DNA of 8,726 nucleotides from an uncultured Terriglobus sp. (GTDB taxonomy: Bacteria > Acidobacteriota > Terriglobia > Terriglobales > Acidobacteriaceae), in assembly GCA_937859825.1 (NCBI GenBank), contig CALMAP010000167.1, positions 1-8,726 of the forward strand. Direction: 5' to 3'. Positions within the stretch are counted from its first letter, which is position 1, and every line of letters begins with the position of its first letter. The position numbers were made by a program, and so were the translations under genes. Positions 1 through 4,517 of this stretch are shown piece by piece. The notes beneath the pieces are model-generated. The model saw nothing but the letters and a program-made list of their open reading frames with translations. It was not told where the DNA came from and made no database searches.

Positions 1-279
1 AAGAAGGCGGGCTTGGGGTACGTGGCCACCGCTGCCGTCAAGCAAGCTTCGCCCGATGCCACCGGCAACAAGGGCAAGGTCGTCACGGCCTTAATCGTGC
101 GCACCCGCAAGGAACCACGCCGCCGCGACGGTACCTACATCCGCTTCGACCAGAACGCGGCCGTGGTCATTAACGACGCAGGCGAGCCGGTTGGCACGCG
201 TGTTTTCGGGCCGGTTGCTCGTGAGTTGCGCGAGAAGAAATTTCTGAAGATTGTTTCGTTGGCACCGGAAGTTATCTAA
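1..279 (+). CDS. rplN: 50S ribosomal protein L14, 5' truncated by window edge
   Basis: Reading frame 1 is open from the first base and ends at TAA 277-279, giving 92 visible residues. L14 is normally about 122 residues, so roughly 30 N-terminal residues lie outside the window. The visible part matches the family along its whole length: a VVTALIVRTRK strand, RRRDGTYIRFDQNAAV, GEPVGTRVFGPVARELREKKF and the terminal KIVSLAPEVI. L14 sits in the large subunit and contributes to a bridge to the 30S subunit. The TTG at 13 is internal and is not the start. In most bacteria rplX follows within tens of bases. Here a terminator-like hairpin and about 1.5 kb of unrelated genes intervene. Identification is essentially certain. 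Confidence 0.97.
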   Translation, partial: KKAGLGYVATAAVKQASPDATGNKGKVVTALIVRTRKEPRRRDGTYIRFDQNAAVVINDAGEPVGTRVFGPVARELREKKFLKIVSLAPEVI

Positions 280-299
280 GCTAGTGCCGGTTGCGTACG

Positions 300-333
300 A
301 GGCCCGTCGATCGTGACGGGCCTTTCGCTTTGT
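300..333 (+). terminator. probable intrinsic terminator after rplN
   Basis: A 9-bp perfect stem pairs 300-308 (AGGCCCGTC) with 315-323 (GACGGGCCT) around the 6-base loop GATCGT. A T-rich but broken tract follows (TTTCGCTTTGT). It lies 20 bases past the rplN stop. A stem this stable with trailing Ts is the usual shape of a rho-independent terminator, though the U-tract is weak. If it works, upstream transcription ends here and the rplX-map genes need their own promoter. Confidence 0.6.
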
Positions 334-340
334 CTCACCA

Positions 341-369
341 TTGACAGGAGAGGTGTAGCTTTTTAGGCT
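341..369 (+). promoter_or_regulatory. candidate promoter of the toxin-antitoxin pair
   Basis: A perfect -35 hexamer TTGACA (341-346) is followed after 17 bp by TAGGCT (364-369), which matches 3 of 6 positions of TATAAT, including the key T1, A2 and T6. Transcription would start about 7 bases later, at or next to the antitoxin ATG at 376. The only Shine-Dalgarno-like string (AGGAG 346-350) is about 25 bases before the ATG, too far to serve it. The message may therefore be leaderless. The -10 is weak, so confidence is moderate. Confidence 0.4.
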
Positions 370-375
370 GTTTCT

Positions 376-618
376 ATGCAGCTAGAACTCTCAGGGGAAC
401 GGCAGGCGCAACTCCACGAATACGCTCAACGCCACGGTCAAGATCTGCCAACCGCACTTGATGAAGTGCTGGCTGCTGCCCTGGAATGGGAACGGCAGGA
501 CTACGTAGAAGCCTTGGAAGCGATTTGTGAAGGCTTCGAGGATATTGAAGCCGGACGCACTCAGCCTGCTTCCGAGATGTTTGAGGAGCTACGCGTAAAG
601 CATGGCTTTCCGCGTTGA
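376..618 (+). CDS. ParD-like (ribbon-helix-helix type) antitoxin
   Basis: 80-residue protein. Residues 1-40 have the pattern of a ribbon-helix-helix antitoxin: a short strand (MQLEL), then helix-forming segments ending in DEVLAAALEWERQ. The C-terminal half (AICEGFEDIEAGRTQPASEMFEELRVKHG) matches the toxin-wrapping tail of ParD/addiction-module antitoxins, with the typical GFEDIEAGR core. Known members neutralise a RelE/ParE toxin by direct binding and repress their own operon. The start is fixed by an in-frame stop at 364-366, with ATG 376 the first start after it. The stop overlaps the toxin start by 17 bases, which implies translational coupling. No upstream Shine-Dalgarno sits at normal distance. 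The exact antitoxin subfamily is inferred from pattern, so no symbol is given. Confidence 0.85.
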   Translation: MQLELSGERQAQLHEYAQRHGQDLPTALDEVLAAALEWERQDYVEALEAICEGFEDIEAGRTQPASEMFEELRVKHGFPR

Positions 619-916
619 GACTTCGGCAAGAGCTAAGCGCGACTTAGACCTGATCCTGATGTGGCTTCAGAAGCAGCATGCAGGTGATGCGGGCTTGAAG
701 TGGTTTGAGGGCCTGCATCTTGGAATTGATTCTCTGGAAAGTCTGCCAAGCCGCTGTCCACTTGCCACAGAGAACAGAAGCTTCGCCTCTGAAGTTCGGC
801 AGCTATTCTATGGAAAGAGGCCGCATGTATACCGGATCATCTTCAACGTTAATGATGATGTGGTTACTGTACTGCATATTCGTCATGGTCGCAGATCGCC
901 GCTGATTCAGTACTGA
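602..916 (+). CDS. RelE/ParE-family toxin
   Basis: 104-residue protein, normal length for the family. The N-terminus (VETSARAKRDLDLILMWLQKQ) forms the helical hairpin seen in RelE/ParE toxins. The C-terminal sheet carries the strongest family signature: VRQLFYGKRPHVYRIIF (65-81) followed by VTVLHIRHGRRSP (88-100), with R94, H95 and R97/R98 in the usual basic patch. ParE members poison DNA gyrase and RelE members cleave ribosome-bound mRNA. The sequence alone does not settle which applies, although the HIRHGRR ending is common among chromosomal ParE-like proteins. The gene starts inside the antitoxin frame and is presumably expressed from the same message. It looks intact. A toxin gene inside a ribosomal-protein operon is unusual. 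Confidence 0.88.
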   Translation: MAFRVETSARAKRDLDLILMWLQKQHAGDAGLKWFEGLHLGIDSLESLPSRCPLATENRSFASEVRQLFYGKRPHVYRIIFNVNDDVVTVLHIRHGRRSPLIQY

Positions 917-937
917 TGTTGGAAAACACGGCGTACT

Positions 938-1690
938 CTATAGAACTGCTTCGATCAACTGCGACTCTTTAAGGCCGATCCGCTTCGACCGACGTGGCTC
1001 ATTCAACCAGCCTTTAGACGGATGGAGGAGTGACACAACATTTGCGCGGTGATCCATACCCGTGAACGTGGCGTTTCTCACCGTATGCCCCTGATTGTCA
1101 ATGTCGGCAAAACGAATCTTGTTCCTTGAGGAAAAACGCCAACGCCCAAGTGAAGGTGAAATGCGATAAGAACGTCTGGTGACAACCGGGCCAAGTAGGA
1201 GTATTGTTCGTGGTTTTATAAGTTCGATCTGTTTTAGCAGAAGGCGACTGCAATTAGTTTCGTAGGATTCATCATCTTGGGTCAGGAACGGCCCATCGTT
1301 TTCTGAACCTGGTCGGAGCCCAACAAACCAGTTCGTTCTATACCAAAGGTCAGGGTTGCTGTGTGCAGCAGCAAGTAACCTATCTAAACTCTGCCAAGTG
1401 CCGATTATGTTGTCTTCCCGTCCTCGTGCGTTCAAGGCGCTCCTGTAGTCTTCACAGCCGAAGTTGTGCCCAACCGCCATGTAAATGGGTATGACTCCCG
1501 CATCCATCGCGTGTTCGCTTAAACCCAGCCCTTCAGGAAAAAACGCTGGTCCAGGCAAGCCGCCCTGTGCCGGCTTGCAGTCAGATGTCTCTGCCATACG
1601 TATCAGCCGCGCTTCAGCCTGCAAATCAGAAATAGCGGCTGTGACGTCAATGTGCATAGCACGAATTTTATCGAACGCATACCAGATCAT
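938..1690 (-). CDS. uracil-DNA glycosylase superfamily-like protein
   Basis: 250 residues from the ATG at 1690 to TAG at 940-938. Motifs in order: PIYMAVGHNFGCEDY (68-82), resembling the GQDFG-type first active-site motif of a UDG-like family; GTWQSLDRLL (97-106); RTNWFVGLRPG (118-128); a central strand TILLLGPVV (162-170) after QIELIKP; and VVSLLHPS (218-225), resembling the HPS motif that grips DNA in UDG enzymes. The fold assignment rests on motif order and spacing. Uracil excision itself is not proven, since the first motif has H75 and N76 where relatives often have Q and D. No good ribosome site precedes ATG 1690. An in-frame TTG at 1735 has GAGGG about 9 bases upstream and would add 15 residues; ATG 1657 is a shorter alternative. 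The gene converges on the toxin with a 21-bp gap and diverges from rplX. Composition looks more AT-rich than the ribosomal genes. Confidence 0.7.
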   Translation of the reverse strand: MIWYAFDKIRAMHIDVTAAISDLQAEARLIRMAETSDCKPAQGGLPGPAFFPEGLGLSEHAMDAGVIPIYMAVGHNFGCEDYRSALNARGREDNIIGTWQSLDRLLAAAHSNPDLWYRTNWFVGLRPGSENDGPFLTQDDESYETNCSRLLLKQIELIKPRTILLLGPVVTRRSYRISPSLGRWRFSSRNKIRFADIDNQGHTVRNATFTGMDHRANVVSLLHPSKGWLNEPRRSKRIGLKESQLIEAVL

Positions 1691-1718
1691 TGCAGTTGTC
1701 GAAGTTTTGCGATAAAGT
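1690..1718 (+). promoter_or_regulatory. rplX: candidate promoter for rplX and downstream genes
   Basis: Since rplX is separated from rplN by a terminator and an opposing gene, it needs its own promoter. TTGCAG (1690-1695) and TAAAGT (1713-1718) are spaced 17 bp, with 3/6 and 4/6 matches to the sigma-70 consensus. An overlapping reading is TGC plus GATAAA (1708-1716), an extended -10 shape. The pair starts at the first base of the minus-strand gene's ATG, so the 121-bp divergent spacer would serve both directions. The matches are modest. Confidence 0.3.
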
Positions 1719-1745
1719 AGAAAAGTTTGGTTCAAACAGTTCCAC

Positions 1746-1773
1746 CCTCGACCTGCTGAGGTAAGAGCAGAGG
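1746..1773 (+). promoter_or_regulatory. hairpin in rplX leader
   Basis: CCTC (1746-1749) pairs with GAGG (1770-1773), and TGCT (1754-1757) pairs with AGCA (1766-1769), with a 4-base bulge on the left arm. It lies between the candidate promoter and the rplX ribosome site AAGGAG (1800-1805). It could be an mRNA leader structure. The short arms make chance possible. Confidence 0.25.
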
Positions 1774-1811
1774 CCTGTACTGGTTCAACGGTGCGGGACA
1801 AGGAGCAGATT

Positions 1812-2138
1812 ATGGCAAACATTCTGCGTAACGACCAGGTGGTCGTGATTGCGGGCAAGTTCAAGGGACAGACTGGTCGCGTTCTGCGCCTTGTAACGGA
1901 CAAGGACCGCGTTCTGGTCGAGGGCGTAGGCCTCATCAAGAAGCATGTAAAGCCGAATCCGCAGCGCAACATCAAGGGCGGCATCGCGGAGCAGGAGAGC
2001 CCGATCCACATCTCGAATGTGGCGCTTATGGACTCGAACGGCAAGCCGACCCGCATTGGTTTTCGCGTGAGCGATAGCAAGCGTGAGCGCGTAGCGAAAA
2101 GCACAGGCGAAGTGATCGCATTGCCGAAGCGGAAGTAG
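1812..2138 (+). CDS. rplX: 50S ribosomal protein L24
   Basis: 108 residues, normal for bacterial L24 (about 100-110). A KOW motif spans residues 6-33 (NDQVVVIAGKFKGQTGRVLRL). The second conserved block, GIAEQESPIHISNVAL (58-72), is the family signature. L24 binds 23S rRNA early and helps start 50S assembly near the tunnel exit. ATG 1812 is chosen because AAGGAG (1800-1805) lies 6 bases upstream and MANILRNDQVVV starts right before the KOW fold. The GTG at 1791 would overlap the leader and has no ribosome site. It is the first gene after the accessory island, so it probably heads a new transcription unit. Confidence 0.96.
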   Translation: MANILRNDQVVVIAGKFKGQTGRVLRLVTDKDRVLVEGVGLIKKHVKPNPQRNIKGGIAEQESPIHISNVALMDSNGKPTRIGFRVSDSKRERVAKSTGEVIALPKRK

Positions 2139-2176
2139 TCGCCTTCCTGCAAGTTTTCCGGTGAACGGACAGAAGC

Positions 2177-2210
2177 AGGTCCTTCGCTTCGCTCAGGATG
2201 ACACTTTCTG
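2177..2210 (+). repeat. REP-like dispersed repeat (CHPERSEG type) between rplX and rplE
   Basis: The 162-bp rplX-rplE spacer contains GTCCTTCGCTTCGCTCAGGA (2179-2198), continuing ATGACACTTTCTG. On the minus strand it translates as CHPERSEGPA, a string seen in many spurious proteins from Acidobacteria because the DNA repeat is scattered through intergenic regions (recalled, not searched). TCCT (2180-2183) pairs with AGGA (2195-2198), with an inner GC-TTC-GC mini-hairpin. Farther on, GGTA (2247-2250) plus GCGC (2255-2258) can pair with GCGC (2263-2266) plus TACC (2267-2270). Confidence 0.6.
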
Positions 2211-2300
2211 GGTCGGAATAAGTAGCAACGGAGCACCCCACGAAACGGTACAAGGCGCACGAGCGCTACCCCGGCACCGTGGAGAAAGAGAAGAAGCATC

Positions 2301-2843
2301 ATGGCAGCACGTTTGCGTGAGAAGTACAACGGCGAGTTGAAGGCCGCTGTGCAGAAGGAGCTCGGCATCAAAAACACGATGGCCGTGCCGAAGATCGAAA
2401 AGATCATTATCAATATGGGTCTTGGCGAAGCCACCCAGAACAACAAGATTCTTGATCCACTCGTCAGCGACCTTGCCCAGATCACTGGTCAGAAGCCGGT
2501 CATGACCAAGGCGAAGAAGTCGATCGCACAGTTCAAGGTACGTGCCGGACAGTCCATCGGCGCCATGGTCACACTTCGTGGCGACACCATGTACGAGTTT
2601 CTGGATCGTCTGATCTCCGTCGCGCTGCCACGTGTGCGTGACTTCAAGGGCGTATCCGCAAAAAGCTTCGACGGCCGCGGTAACTACACGCTTGGTTTGC
2701 GCGACCAGCTCATCTTCCCGGAGATCGACTACTCCAGGGTGGAGAAGCTGAAGGGCATGAACGTCACCATTGTGACGACCGCGCCCGATGACAACGCTGC
2801 ACGTGTGCTGCTGAAGCACTTCGGCATGCCCTTCCGCGCATAG
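2301..2843 (+). CDS. rplE: 50S ribosomal protein L5
   Basis: 180 residues, the usual bacterial L5 length. Signature blocks: VPKIEKIIINMGLGEA (29-44), the RNA-contacting TGQKPVMTKAKKSIA (62-76), FKGVSAKSFDGRGNYTLGL (115-133) and the C-terminal strand VTIVTTAPDD (155-164). L5 joins L18 and 5S rRNA to form the central protuberance, and contacts the P-site tRNA. The start ATG 2301 follows the purine-rich GGAGAAAGAGAAGAAG (2281-2296). The gene is intact and in canonical position, though its spacer from rplX is long. Confidence 0.98.
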   Translation: MAARLREKYNGELKAAVQKELGIKNTMAVPKIEKIIINMGLGEATQNNKILDPLVSDLAQITGQKPVMTKAKKSIAQFKVRAGQSIGAMVTLRGDTMYEFLDRLISVALPRVRDFKGVSAKSFDGRGNYTLGLRDQLIFPEIDYSRVEKLKGMNVTIVTTAPDDNAARVLLKHFGMPFRA

Positions 2844-2875
2844 CGTCCATTCGGTACATAGCACAAGTTTTAGCA

Positions 2876-2894
2876 GCGAGCATCTCGCAAAGGA
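2876..2894 (+). promoter_or_regulatory. hairpin abutting the rpsN ribosome-binding site
   Basis: GCGAG (2876-2880) and CTCGC (2884-2888) form a perfect 5-bp stem with loop CAT. The ribosome site AAAGGA (2889-2894) begins at the very next base, seven bases from ATG 2901. A stem here could keep the site exposed or limit ribosome access. The structure is visible; any regulatory role is inference. Confidence 0.35.
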
Positions 2895-2900
2895 AGATCA

Positions 2901-3086
2901 ATGTCGACTACGGCAAAAGCAGTCAAAGACGCAAAGAAGCCCAAGTTCAAAAGCCGCCAGCACAACCGCTGCCAGATCTGCGGACGTCCCCGCGCCTTTC
3001 TCCGCAAGTTCGGCCTGTGCCGTCTTTGCTTCCGCGGACAGGCACTCAAGGGCGAAATCCCAGGCGTCGTCAAGTCCTCCTGGTAG
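2901..3086 (+). CDS. rpsN: 30S ribosomal protein S14, zinc-binding (type Z)
   Basis: 61 residues, the short zinc form of S14. Four cysteines form the zinc site as C24-x2-C27 and C40-x2-C43, in RCQICGRPRAFLRKFGLCRLCF, and the end KGEIPGVVKSSW is diagnostic. It binds the 3' (head) domain of 16S rRNA late in 30S assembly. The N-terminus (MSTTAKAVKDAKKPKFKSRQHN) is divergent before PKFKSR, but the overall length is normal. ATG 2901 has AAAGGA seven bases upstream. The TAG stop (3084-3086) is immediately followed by repeat copy 1. Confidence 0.97.
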   Translation: MSTTAKAVKDAKKPKFKSRQHNRCQICGRPRAFLRKFGLCRLCFRGQALKGEIPGVVKSSW

Positions 3087-3130
3087 CACTTCGTGCCGTT
3101 CTCGACGCGCTTCGCGCGTGTAGGCGGCAC
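3086..3130 (+). repeat. covarying intergenic element, copy 1 (rpsN-rpsH)
   Basis: The first arm is GCAC (3086-3089, using the G of the TAG stop), then TTC, then GTGC (3093-3096): a small stop-codon hairpin. Next is a perfect 6-bp hairpin ACGCGC (3105-3110), TTC, GCGCGT (3114-3119). Alternatively GTGCCG (3093-3098) pairs perfectly with CGGCAC (3125-3130), enclosing the second hairpin. The element shares its line-up (TTC, CCGTTCTCGA, CGC-TTC-GCGCGTGT) with copies at 3610 and 4341. The rest of the spacer (3131-3209) holds CGGAC/GTCCG (3132-3136, 3177-3181) and the rpsH ribosome site. Confidence 0.7.
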
Positions 3131-3209
3131 ACGGACATTTCAGATAAATCCTCCGCAGGTTCTGCCGACTTCATGAGTCCGCAGCAAACGGGAGGTAGAG
3201 AGAAGAACC

Positions 3210-3608
3210 ATGAACCTGACCGACCCAGTAGCAGACTTCCTGACGCGTATCCGTAACGGCATCCGCGCCCGCCACCAGAAGCTGGATGTGCCTGCTTCCA
3301 ACCTCAAAGCTGAGATCGCCCGCATCCTCAAGGAAGAGGGCTACATCTCGAACTACAAGGTGACGGAAGAAGAAGGCCGCCGCATTCTGCGCGTGTATCT
3401 GAAGTATTCCGCCGAGAACGAAGCTGCCATCGTCGACCTGAAGCGCATCTCCAAGCCGGGATCACGAGTGTATGTGGGACGGGACGAGATTCGCCGCGTC
3501 CAGGGTGGACTTGGTATCTCGATCCTCACCACGCCGAAGGGTGTGATGACGGGCCGAACCGCCCGTAAGGAAAACGTGGGCGGCGAAATCCTCGCATACG
3601 TCTGGTAG
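3210..3608 (+). CDS. rpsH: 30S ribosomal protein S8
   Basis: 132 residues, typical for S8. Begins with MNLTDPVADFLTRIRNGIRARH, the standard N-terminal domain, and ends with GGLGISILTTPKGVMT (99-114) and GGEILAYVW (124-132), the rRNA-binding C-terminal signature. S8 binds the central domain of 16S rRNA. In E. coli it also represses the spc operon by binding a site at the start of rplE; whether that applies here is unknown. GGAGGT (3191-3196) is a perfect Shine-Dalgarno but sits 13 bases from ATG 3210, longer than usual. A closer purine run, GAGAGAAG (3198-3205), may do the work. Confidence 0.98.
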   Translation: MNLTDPVADFLTRIRNGIRARHQKLDVPASNLKAEIARILKEEGYISNYKVTEEEGRRILRVYLKYSAENEAAIVDLKRISKPGSRVYVGRDEIRRVQGGLGISILTTPKGVMTGRTARKENVGGEILAYVW

Positions 3609-3609
3609 T

Positions 3610-3652
3610 TGCTTCGCACCGTTTTCCGCTCTCTTTGCGCGTGTTTGCGGTG
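3610..3652 (+). repeat. covarying intergenic element, copy 2 (rpsH-rplF)
   Basis: This copy starts two bases after the rpsH TAG: TGC (3610-3612), TTC, GCA (3616-3618). CACCG (3617-3621) pairs with CGGTG (3648-3652) across an interior that reads CTTTGCGCGTGT like the other copies. The internal hairpin is degraded (only CGC 3627-3629 with GCG 3637-3639). It is the most diverged of the three, yet the outer pairing survives. Confidence 0.55.
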
Positions 3653-3667
3653 GAGCAGGGTAGAAGT

Positions 3668-3693
3668 TCCGGAGCGCCTCGCGCGCTCCAGGA
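3668..3693 (+). repeat. strong hairpin in rpsH-rplF spacer
   Basis: GGAGCGC (3671-3677) pairs perfectly with GCGCTCC (3683-3689) around CTCGC. TCC (3668-3670) and GGA (3691-3693) can extend the stem past a single bulged A. There is no T-tract after it, so it is not a standard terminator. The remainder of this 192-bp spacer (3694-3788) shows no further structure I can support. Confidence 0.45.
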
Positions 3694-3800
3694 CTGGGCG
3701 AAGACTTAGAACGTAGTTGTATCTGCGGTGTTCGCGCCGCTCAGGCTGCAGTGGAACGGTAAGCGCTTTACCGGGACTCGCAAGCCCCAAGGATTAAAAG

Positions 3801-4340
3801 ATGTCACGTATTGGATTGAAGCCGATCCCCAAGCCCGCCGGTGTGAAGTACACCATGAACGGCAACATCGTTGCAGTAGAAGGTCCCAAGGGCAAGGTCA
3901 ACGCCCTTCTTCCCGCAGGCATCCGCCTGGTGGAGAAGGACAACACCATCATCGCTGAGCGCGATAACGATTCGCAGAAGGCAATCCACGGCCTTGCCCG
4001 CTCGCTGGTGTTCAACGCCGTCGAGGGCGTAACCAACGGATGGAAGAAGGACCTGGACATCGTCGGCATCGGTTACCGTGCCGAGATGAAAGGGAAGGAG
4101 ATGGTCGTGTTCACGCTCGGCTATTCCCACCCGATCGAGTTCCCGCTGCCCACAGGGATCGAAGTTGCGATCGACCCGAAGCAGACCCACCTGACAGTAA
4201 GCGGAATCGATAAGCAGAAGGTCGGTCAGGTTGCTGCGGATATGCGCTCGTTGCGTAAACCTGATCCTTACAAGAACAAGGGCGTTCGCTACTCCGACGA
4301 GAAGCTGAAGAAGAAGGTCGGCAAGACAGGCTCCAAGTAG
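3801..4340 (+). CDS. rplF: 50S ribosomal protein L6
   Basis: 179 residues, the normal L6 length with its two repeated alpha/beta domains. Evidence: MSRIGLKPIPKPAGV opening, VEGPKGKVN (26-34), WKKDLDIVGIGYRAEMKG (81-98), LGYSHPIEFPLPTGI (106-120) and the signature PDPYKNKGVRYSDE (155-168) near the C-terminus. L6 lies at the base of the factor-binding stalk next to the sarcin-ricin loop. AAGGA (3789-3793) lies 7 bases before ATG 3801. Its TAG stop (4338-4340) directly adjoins repeat copy 3. Confidence 0.98.
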   Translation: MSRIGLKPIPKPAGVKYTMNGNIVAVEGPKGKVNALLPAGIRLVEKDNTIIAERDNDSQKAIHGLARSLVFNAVEGVTNGWKKDLDIVGIGYRAEMKGKEMVVFTLGYSHPIEFPLPTGIEVAIDPKQTHLTVSGIDKQKVGQVAADMRSLRKPDPYKNKGVRYSDEKLKKKVGKTGSK

Positions 4341-4388
4341 GTGCTTCGCACCGTTCTCGAAGCGCTTTGCGCATGTCCTGCACGGTGC
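4341..4388 (+). repeat. covarying intergenic element, copy 3 (rplF-rplR)
   Basis: Begins on the first base after the rplF stop: GTGC (4341-4344), TTC, GCAC (4348-4351). Internal hairpin GCGC (4362-4365), TTT, GCGC (4369-4372). Alternative outer helix GCACCGT (4348-4354) with ACGGTGC (4382-4388), 7 bp perfect. Compared with copy 1, all three arms have switched together (GCAC/GTGC/CGGCAC versus GTGC/GCAC/CGGTGC), keeping both possible foldings. Confidence 0.7.
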
Positions 4389-4400
4389 AAATCAACAGTT

Positions 4401-4460
4401 CAGCGGCGAGCACAATACGTCGCTGATTCAAAACCGAGGTGCCGGACAAGATGCCGGCAC
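4401..4460 (+). repeat. two further tandem hairpins upstream of rplR
   Basis: Hairpin one: CAGCGGCG (4401-4408) with CGTCGCTG (4418-4425), 8 pairs including one G-U. Hairpin two: GTGCCGG (4439-4445) with CCGGCAC (4454-4460), 7 perfect pairs around ACAAGATG. With repeat copy 3 just before, the 177-bp rplF-rplR spacer contains three consecutive foldable units. Bases 4461-4504 show nothing clear before the ribosome site. Confidence 0.5.
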
Positions 4461-4517
4461 TCCCCAATTCCGAACGCGACCGCTTGGCGGTTGCGCCCGT
4501 AGGAAAGGAAATGAACA

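Noticed and set aside
705..905. 66-residue + frame inside the toxin gene
   Set aside because: Out-of-frame shadow of the toxin, with no family character.
280..1790. Insertion sequence or transposon carrying the island
   Set aside because: I found no transposase or integrase reading frame, no terminal inverted repeats and no obvious target duplication at the edges.
1791..1811. Upstream GTG start for rplX
   Set aside because: It would place AAGGAG inside the gene. ATG 1812 has that site at ideal spacing and gives the usual L24 N-terminus.
1691..2485. N-terminal extension of the minus-strand frame to 515 residues
   Set aside because: The extension lies antisense to rplX and the start of rplE, includes the CHPERSEG repeat and shows no protein family pattern. 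The UDG-like similarity begins only after about position 1690.
2193..2864. 223-residue minus-strand open frame
   Set aside because: It is antisense to rplE, whose + frame is a full-length L5. Long antisense frames are expected from GC-biased codons.
3086..4388. Three spaced repeats as a CRISPR array
   Set aside because: Copies are 500-700 bases apart with full genes between them, are diverged, and no cas genes are present.
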